Source: Serratia symbiotica (lineage in GTDB: Bacteria > Pseudomonadota > Gammaproteobacteria > Enterobacterales > Enterobacteriaceae). Taken from it: DNA of 64,000 nucleotides. The position numbers and the translations under genes were made by a program. The notes beneath the pieces were generated by a model that was given only the letters and a program-made list of their open reading frames with translations, ran no database searches and was not told where the DNA came from. The stretch covers positions 620,001-684,000 of the forward strand of contig NZ_CP050855.1 in assembly GCF_000821185.2 (NCBI RefSeq), in the 5' to 3' direction. Positions within the stretch are counted from its first letter, which is position 1. Each line of letters opens with the position of its first letter. This document shows positions 58,511 to 64,000 of the stretch, piece after piece.

Positions 58511-59956
58511 ATGACATATCGCCTACTCATTTTTTGGTTGCTGTGCTATGCGGCAATTTGGACGCTGCTGACTGTGCAGCTCGATCCTACCCTGCCTTAT
58601 GACGCCGTCGAAGCCTATAACTGGGGGGGCAATGCCGAATGGGGATCACCGAAAAATCCGTGGTTGGTGGGGGCGGCGATGCGCCCGGCAATCTGGCTAC
58701 CCGAATTGCCGCTGAATATCTATTGGTACGGCGGACATTTTTTGGCTATCGCCATCGGTATGCTGGGTGTATGGGTGCTGGCGCGGCGGCTTAGCGGTAG
58801 CACTCAGTTGGCCTGGTTGGCGCTACTGACGCTTAACCTATCCGGTATCATCAATTTCGACATCATTCCCTATAACGACAACTATCTACTGGTCATGCTG
58901 TGGCCGTGGATGATGCTGTTCTTTCACCTGGCGATAACCCGTTCCACCAGTTGGTGGTTGGCCTTTGCTCTGGCCGCTGGTCTGGCGATGATGGCGAAAT
59001 ATTCAACCTTCGCCTTGGTGTTCTTTATTGTGCTGGCGACACTGCTTGTGCCGTCTATCCGCCGTTGCTACCGCCAGCCGCAGTTTTATCTAGCGGTAGC
59101 TGTCTGGCTGGCGTTGGTACTGCCGAACCTGTACTGGCTATGGCAGCATGATTTCGCCGCCTTCAAGTGGGTCGATTCGCAAACCAGGATGCAGCTCAAC
59201 TTCGCCATACTGCTATCGCTGCTATTGGTGTTTTATCCATTGTTTTTCCTATGGTTTATCCTGCGGTGGGCAGGAGCGGTGTTGGCCTGGCCGCGCGATT
59301 TACCGCTGCGGGTGTTGCTATGGGTCTATCTATTGCCGTTAGGCATCATCGCCTGCTGGTTCTCTTTCCACGTGGGGGGTCGGTTGACCGAGTGGTTGCA
59401 GCCGTTCCTCATATTGGCACCGGCGCTGTTGGTCGGTTGCGTGCGCCAACCGCCGACCCGCTCATTACGCCGGGCAATGATTGGGCTGTTGTGCATCGCG
59501 CTGGCCACCTGCCTGGGGTATGCCGTGGTGATGCTAGCCAACGTGCGCAATGCCGGGCAGAAGATGGTTGGCATTAAAGCGTTCAGCACTGGGATTGAGC
59601 AGCGCTGGCAGCAACGCTACGGAACAGAGCTACGTTATGTCGGTGGTGCCTACTTATCACAGTGGATGATGGTATACGCCAATTCCCATCCGCAAACTAT
59701 TACGCGCTGGAGCAATCTTGCGCGGCCGAATATCTATAACGCTCAGATCAGCTTTTCGCAGATTGTCCAGCACGGCGCGGTGCTATTTGGCCAACTAGGG
59801 GAAGATTGTGCGCAGACCAATTTTGGTGGGGTGTTGAATGACTGGCCGCTGATGCGCATCGATAGCCAGCAAAACCTACCGTTCCAGGCGGATCCGCAGG
59901 CTAGCGTACACATGCTGTGTGTGGCATTTGTTCGGCCGCAGTTCAAGGAGCGGTAA
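58511..59956 (+). CDS. GT39-like (PMT/ArnT-type) membrane glycosyltransferase
   Basis: 481 residues with about ten hydrophobic segments. The first periplasmic loop has 'DPTLPYDAVEAYNWGGNAEW', with acidic residues as in the D/E-containing first loop of lipid-sugar-using GT39/PMT_2 enzymes, and 'GGHFLAIAIGMLGVWVLARR' resembles their second span. Probably transfers a sugar from a polyprenyl carrier to an envelope acceptor; neither donor nor acceptor can be named. Intact. Not part of the E. coli nadR neighbourhood, where ettA follows. Confidence 0.8.
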   Translation: MTYRLLIFWLLCYAAIWTLLTVQLDPTLPYDAVEAYNWGGNAEWGSPKNPWLVGAAMRPAIWLPELPLNIYWYGGHFLAIAIGMLGVWVLARRLSGSTQLAWLALLTLNLSGIINFDIIPYNDNYLLVMLWPWMMLFFHLAITRSTSWWLAFALAAGLAMMAKYSTFALVFFIVLATLLVPSIRRCYRQPQFYLAVAVWLALVLPNLYWLWQHDFAAFKWVDSQTRMQLNFAILLSLLLVFYPLFFLWFILRWAGAVLAWPRDLPLRVLLWVYLLPLGIIACWFSFHVGGRLTEWLQPFLILAPALLVGCVRQPPTRSLRRAMIGLLCIALATCLGYAVVMLANVRNAGQKMVGIKAFSTGIEQRWQQRYGTELRYVGGAYLSQWMMVYANSHPQTITRWSNLARPNIYNAQISFSQIVQHGAVLFGQLGEDCAQTNFGGVLNDWPLMRIDSQQNLPFQADPQASVHMLCVAFVRPQFKER

Positions 59957-60139
59957 AGCTTGCAAATAAGACGCCAGGCTATGACGGGTAGATGAATTAG
60001 GGGAGCTAACTGATCCTGTATATATTCGCGTATAACTGCCGCCGTAATTTGTATTAAAGGTGATCGCTCAGGCGACCACCGAACTCGCTAATAGAACGAC
60101 TTATCGCCAGCCGCCCGCTTTGGGGGAGTGCCTCCGATG
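59957..60139. other. Short intergenic stretch
   Basis: No gene seen. It may contain further decayed IS1 sequence, since the insB fragment ends at its right edge. Confidence 0.4.
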
Positions 60140-60495
60140 TTGCGCCTTGCTGCCAACGAAGCTCCACTGTCCATCGAGTTCACAGATAAGCGCTACATCA
60201 GCGTGAGCGACAGGCGATGACGTTATCCTCTGGGACGAGAGATTTTTAAAGTCGGTATGACGGTGTTGATGCCGACTTTAAGCGTTCTGGCGGTATCACC
60301 AACCCCGGCACCGTTGAACGTCATATCGACGATGTGCTCTTTGAGTCCCGGTTTCCATGCCTGATAGGTGTAGTTGAGCTGAAAGACACACCGACAGCTC
60401 TGACAGCGCAAGCGTTCGTGTTTGGTTGGGCTGAAATCCTGTCGGTAAACATCATCGGGATCACAACGAGGGCAATGAACAGTAACAGTAGTCAC
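60140..60495 (-). pseudogene. IS1 remnant (insA plus start of insB)
   Basis: ATG at 60495 opens InsA: 'VHCPRCDPDDVYRQDFSPTK', the zinc-finger 'LRCQSCRCVFQLNYTYQAWK', and 'HIVDMTFNGAGVGDTARTL'. The last insA residues are altered, and a later frame reads 'HADVALICELDGQWSFVGSK', the InsB N-terminal region with the first catalytic Asp/Glu. Sequence after 60140 no longer matches. Inactive. Confidence 0.85.
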
Positions 60496-60582
60496 AAGAA
60501 TACCTTAAATAACTGGAGGAGATCACAACATCCAACCACTTAGAGGCATTACCCATTTTTCATAGATCAGCCACCGTTGATC

Positions 60583-60747
60583 CTAAGCAATTTGACCCTC
60601 TGTAGGGCGCGTGTAGGTAGAGAGGAAAGCAGTTAACTGTGCGCGGGTAAACTTCTTACGTAACAAGGCATGCCTATTTTTATCGGGAGCGTGGACATGA
60701 AACGAATGTTTGCCGAGGTCGATACCGATGAGCGTAACGTTTTGCAT
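60583..60747 (-). pseudogene. IS110-family transposase N-terminal fragment
   Basis: ATG at 60747 opens 'MQNVTLIGIDLGKHSFHVHA' with the first catalytic Asp, then 'LRKKFTRAQLTAFLST' and unrelated residues to a stop at 60583. It is about the first 48 residues of an IS110 protein. The remnant at 39774-40633 starts a few residues after where this one ends, so both may derive from one element. Confidence 0.82.
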
Positions 60748-60865
60748 GATGATCCCCTTCAGAAAGAAAAACACCCTGCCAGCGTACCGCTCACAGGATG
60801 GGGGGGATCATCTCATTAGGGCCATTGAGCCACTGAAACGAAAAGGGTTCCAGATTAATTAGCAG

Positions 60866-61009
60866 ATGATTTCTCACCTATCTCCTCTGGGCTGGGAGCA
60901 TATCAACTTGAGCGGAGATGACGTCTGGCGCAATAACCTTAAACTGGGGTCTGGAAAATTCCGGCCATTACGCGCAGTCGATATCAATCCGTACAAAAAA
61001 CAGTCTTAA
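60866..61009 (+). pseudogene. Tn3-family transposase C-terminal fragment
   Basis: 47 codons: '[20 protein letters not shown]' and '[15 protein letters not shown]' to a stop, matching the C-terminus of Tn3-family TnpA ('[15 protein letters not shown]'-type). Nothing upstream continues the homology. Evidence of a past large transposon. Confidence 0.8.
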
Positions 61010-61572
61010 CCGCCTAGACGGTCACTTCTGAGAAAAGGCACTTACACAGAATGCTGTACAGGCTCGCTCTGAGCCAGATATTTATCGTAAAAGCGGCTCC
61101 GGTCATCGTCAAAGTGAAAGCAAATATTATTGTCTCATTTATCCTCACCCTACTTCAAATTGACTGAGGATGAAGGAACTCTATCCCCTCTGGTCTCTCC
61201 TGCGGCCCAGCGTTTGCTGCCTCCTGCCACGCGAATTATTTGGGGTATAAAATCAAATTAAATCACTGCCTATAAAAATCGATAAGCCAATCGATGTGGC
61301 TAAAAGGCGATACTGCCGGGTGCAGGTGCAAAGACATCGGCGGTACACCTATTCATGGAATGGGTATATTATCGCCCGTGGGGTGTCGATTTCGACTCGC
61401 GTTAGGGTCGCCAGGCGTTACGCATCAGCGCCGCATCCGGCAAAAAGTGTCACTAGGGCTAAACTTAACCAAGTAACAACGAGAGGCTGAATGCTGTTGA
61501 ATAAATGAGATACGGCTTGATCTTGCTTAAATGATCGGTAAGAATCGCCGCCCATATTTTTATAGGAGATTG
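61010..61572. other. Intergenic stretch before pagP
   Basis: No gene seen. Contains a short degenerate copy of the palindromic repeat (61143-61252, 'ctcaccctacttcaaattga' to 'gaattatttggggtataa') and the pagP promoter region. I looked for a PhoP box and found no convincing direct repeat. Confidence 0.5.
61143..61252. repeat. Degenerate intergenic repeat (R6)
   Basis: Outer ends match the family; the middle is shortened to ~70 bp around 'ctgcggcccagcgtttgctg'. Confidence 0.6.
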
Positions 61573-62166
61573 ATGATGTTATTTCAACGGACTATTTTGA
61601 TCTGTGCACTGACGCTGATATTTTCTATACTGCCTTCTTACGCTGAAGTTGGTGCAGAAAATAGCAACGCCACGCAAGCTGAAAAACCAGGTCTATGGCA
61701 GCGTTTTACTGACAACATGGCGCAGACCTGGAATAACTCGCCCAACCACGACCTATACATACCGGCTGTGATCTGGCATAACCGTTGGGCTTACGATGAT
61801 GAGCATCTCAACAGGTACAATGAGCGTCCGTGGGGGGGCGGTTACGGCATTTCCCGCTTCGACAGCGATGGCGACTGGCACGGCATCTATCTGATGGCGT
61901 TTAAAGATTCGTTCAACAAGTGGGAGCCGATTGGTGGGTATGCCTATGAGAAGATTTGGCGCCCGCAGGATGACAAGGACTTTCGCCTGGGACTGGGTGT
62001 CACCGCTAGCGTTACCGCGCGCGACAACTGGCATTATATCCCTCTCCTCGCACCCTTGCCGATGGCCTCTATTAGCTATCAACAACTGACCTTCCAGGCC
62101 ACTTATATTCCCGGCACCTATAACAACGGTAACGTGTTTTTCGCTTGGTTGCGCTGGCAGTTTTGA
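61573..62166 (+). CDS. pagP: Lipid A palmitoyltransferase PagP
   Basis: 197 residues. Outer-membrane beta-barrel enzyme that palmitoylates lipid A. A signal peptide ends near 'SILPSYAEV'; the mature protein has '[16 protein letters not shown]' with the catalytic His, '[20 protein letters not shown]', and '[20 protein letters not shown]' with the catalytic Asp-Ser, ending in an aromatic 'AWLRWQF'. AGGAGA lies before two adjacent ATGs (61573, 61576); either may be used. Intact. Confidence 0.94.
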   Translation: MMLFQRTILICALTLIFSILPSYAEVGAENSNATQAEKPGLWQRFTDNMAQTWNNSPNHDLYIPAVIWHNRWAYDDEHLNRYNERPWGGGYGISRFDSDGDWHGIYLMAFKDSFNKWEPIGGYAYEKIWRPQDDKDFRLGLGVTASVTARDNWHYIPLLAPLPMASISYQQLTFQATYIPGTYNNGNVFFAWLRWQF

Positions 62167-62834
62167 TCTCTGGTAGCAACATAGCTGTGCACCAATTTAC
62201 TGATCTGAATAGCCCAGGCACAGCCTAATGAGTGGTTGGTGGCGTGATTTGCTGCTTTCTCTGCGCGATGCCTCAACTATCAGATAACGTTGTCGTCATT
62301 GATGCCAGTGCTAACGCTGAAGTTGATAATCTTAATCTGATGATGACCTCGTAGCAGGCCAAAGAGAAAAGGGGGATAGCAGCCCTGTTGTCAAACGAGA
62401 GAGCGCTACCAAGCCGCCGCGCTAAACCCATCTATACTCACCCTACTTCAAGTTGCCTTGTAGTGGCACACTGACGGGGGGCTACGCCTGGGGATTCATC
62501 AACCTCATCCCTGAGGTTCAGCCTGCGGCCCTGCGCAAGCGCGGTTCCCGGCGGATTTGTCACTGCCTTGCTGCCACTCGAATTATTTAGGGTAAAACTA
62601 GACTTTATATTTTTTATAGCGGATATCAATACCCGCTATTTGCTCTTTCAGTACGGTGATCTTCTGCCTGTGCTGCTTTTACTTCGCAGGCCCTTGCTGC
62701 GTTTGCGAGTGCCTAGCGTAAAGATTGAAAAACGGGCTGATGGCGGTATGATGCAGCATCACAATGCCATCGCATGCCTTGTACGCCGCCACTGCGGTTG
62801 GCATGGCAGGCAAGTCACCGTAAAGGGATCCTGA
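62167..62834. other. Intergenic stretch between pagP and aroL
   Basis: No gene seen. Holds repeat copy R7 (62436-62595) with a 17-bp IS3 terminus embedded in it, and the aroL leader. A TyrR box could not be identified with confidence. Confidence 0.5.
62436..62595. repeat. Intergenic palindromic repeat (R7) carrying an IS3 end
   Basis: 'ctcaccctacttcaagttgc' to 'ctcgaattatttagggta'. At 62458-62474 it contains TTGTAGTGGCACACTGA, identical to the left end of the IS3-family element at 38597, replacing about 40 bp of normal repeat sequence. Confidence 0.8.
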
Positions 62835-63359
62835 ATGACACAACCCCTGTTTCTGATAGGCGCTCGCGGGGCCGGTAAAACCACAGTAGGCAGTGCACTG
62901 GCGTTGGCATTGGGCTATCAGTTCATCGATACCGATCTGTTTATGCAGCATGCGGCGCAAATGAGCGTGGCGAAAATGGTTGAACGTGAAGGCTGGCTGG
63001 GATTCCGTCGCCGCGAAAATATCGCGCTACACACCGTGAGCCAACCCTCAACGATCATTGCTACGGGTGGCGGCATGATCCTGGCGCAAGAGAACCGCTG
63101 GTTTATGCGTCAGCATGGCACGGTGATCTATTTGCATGCCCCAGCCAGCGTATTAGCGCAGCGGCTAGAAGCCTACCCACAGGACGCACAACGGCCAACG
63201 CTGACCGGTAAGCCGATCGCGGAAGAAATGTTTGAGGTGCTGGCAGCGCGTGAAGCGCTGTATCGCGAGGCGGCGCATTACGTGATGGAGGGCACCGCTG
63301 ATCCGCAGCAGGTGATAGAGCAGATCTGCGCCGTGCTGCAATACGAACGGGTAAAATAG
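62835..63359 (+). CDS. aroL: Shikimate kinase II
   Basis: 174 residues. Phosphorylates shikimate in aromatic amino-acid synthesis. Walker A '[20 protein letters not shown]', the shikimate-binding 'FIDTDLFMQ', 'FRRRENIAL' and '[10 protein letters not shown]' are all intact. AAGGGA precedes the ATG. Single gene with no recognisable E. coli neighbours (yaiI, yaiA) on either side. Confidence 0.95.
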   Translation: MTQPLFLIGARGAGKTTVGSALALALGYQFIDTDLFMQHAAQMSVAKMVEREGWLGFRRRENIALHTVSQPSTIIATGGGMILAQENRWFMRQHGTVIYLHAPASVLAQRLEAYPQDAQRPTLTGKPIAEEMFEVLAAREALYREAAHYVMEGTADPQQVIEQICAVLQYERVK

Positions 63360-63661
63360 GCGGCGCTTTTGCCATCGCGGCAACGCCGAGGGTAGATTGA
63401 TCAGGTGCACCGTAAAACCCTGTCCTTCAGGGCATAGGTATCTACACATGTATCGTGATACCTGCTATGACTTTGTAGCATGATTTCAACCTATCAGTCG
63501 GCGGGATTGATGCCCGCCTCAGTTGTTGATATCAGATGCGGGTTAAGAACTTATCCCACTAAATAGCTGTTCCAAATAGTAGATCACCAGAAGGGAACTC
63601 AGTCCGATTTAAGCGATCTGATCAATCGCTGAATATCCCAAATCACCAACTGCACTGAGCA
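63360..63661. other. Intergenic stretch with an IS terminus
   Basis: No gene seen. At 63546 it contains a sequence resembling the MITE terminus, which probably marks the left end of the IS630-type element that follows. Confidence 0.5.
63546..63562 (+). repeat. Putative IS630-type left terminus resembling the MITE end
   Basis: AGAACTTATCCCACTA preceded by TA. It matches the MITE terminus AGAACCTATCCCATTA at 14 of 16 positions and lies 116 bp before the start of the transposase remnant. Confidence 0.6.
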
Positions 63662-64000
63662 ATGCCGATCACCCGACGCCGAAAGGGGTCTGATGTAAAA
63701 AACTATTCATAAAACATGTAATAAAAACCATGTCCCTAGACTCACCGCGATGTTGATGTTTCATCGTGGGGACAAGATAAGTGGCGTTGCCAAAACGCTT
63801 TGCTGCGCACGTTCATCGCTGGGACGCTGGATGAATTGGTTCACCTTTTACGGGCGGAATGTCTGACATCATTACCTTCAGGCTGTGGACGACGTTGGCC
63901 ATTTGAGCATATTTGTGCGCTGTTACGTCAGTTGATTAAGCATTCGCCGGGGAATTTTGGTTATCAGCGTTCTCGCTGGAGTACTGAACTGTTAACAATA
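63662..64000 (+). pseudogene. IS630-family transposase, frameshifted, runs off the right edge
   Basis: 'MPI' at 63662, then after frame changes 'TIHKTCNKNHVPRLTAMLMF', 'HRGDKISGVAKTLCCARSSL' and 'GRWMNWFTFYGR' (helix-turn-helix), and in a further frame 'SLPSGCGRRWPFEHICALLR' and 'HSPGNFGYQRSRWSTELLTI'. This matches the N-terminal third of an IS630-type transposase. At least two frameshifts before the window ends; the catalytic domain would lie beyond it. Confidence 0.85.

Noticed and set aside
1..64000. CRISPR array
   Set aside because: No regularly spaced short direct repeats with unique spacers; the repeats seen are dispersed intergenic palindromes and MITEs.

Overview
The window looks like a chromosome segment of a Serratia-type gamma-proteobacterium whose genome is eroding. 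The best guess is a host-associated lineage such as Serratia symbiotica, the aphid co-symbiont; this is inferred from gene content, not from a search. Housekeeping proteins read like Serratia/Yersinia/E. coli orthologues at normal length. Between them lie truncated transposases of at least eight IS or transposon families, frameshifted or internally deleted genes, and two families of short intergenic repeats.

Layout. 1-2.6 kb: start of a PuuP-like amine permease and a broken IS4-type transposase. 3.0-9.1 kb: chaperone/usher fimbrial cluster with intact major pilin, usher, chaperone and two-domain adhesin, but two ruined minor pilins. 9.9-29.4 kb: the E. coli 3-minute region in order (yacL, yacC, hpt, can, yadGH, yadE, panDCB, folK, pcnB, gluQ, dksA, sfsA, thpR remnant, hrpB, mrcB), with speED, cueO and gcd missing. 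29.7-38 kb: metK/speA divergent pair with a MetJ operator, an L,D-transpeptidase, ampH, a small Fur-linked membrane protein and a frameshifted DUF6088 gene. 38.6-40.6 kb: nested IS3/IS30 and IS110 remnants. 40.7-58.4 kb: the E. coli 99-minute region (two tRNA-Leu, rsmC, holD, rimI, prfC, osmY remnant, yjjV, deoCABD, yjjJ remnant, smp, serB, radA, nadR). 58.5-64 kb: a GT39-like membrane protein, IS1/IS110/Tn3 remnants, pagP, aroL and the start of a broken IS630 transposase.

Most notable is the 5' end of prfC. It is duplicated at a 17-bp direct repeat 1.8 kb apart, the site used by SXT/R391-type integrative elements. The DNA between holds a complete hicAB toxin-antitoxin pair, a phage tail-fibre remnant and repeated TGTACA motifs near both ends. 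I read it as the stub of an integrated element that has lost its integrase and most cargo, while supplying the present prfC start.

A second system is a 143-147 bp inverted-terminal-repeat element (MITE) present in four copies plus a solo end. Copies sit between panC and panB, inside a pilin pseudogene, in the deo leader and inside another repeat. Its terminus resembles the end beside the IS630-type transposase remnant at 63.5 kb.

Functionally the window keeps nucleotide salvage (hpt, deoCABD), cofactor steps (panC, panD, folK, metK, nadR), translation and RNA factors (prfC, gluQ, rsmC, rimI, pcnB, hrpB), DNA replication and repair (holD, radA), and envelope genes (mrcB, ampH, ldtB, pagP). 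Losses are selective: panB lacks a catalytic residue, spermidine-synthesis genes are gone from their usual place, and thpR, osmY and yjjJ are reduced to fragments.
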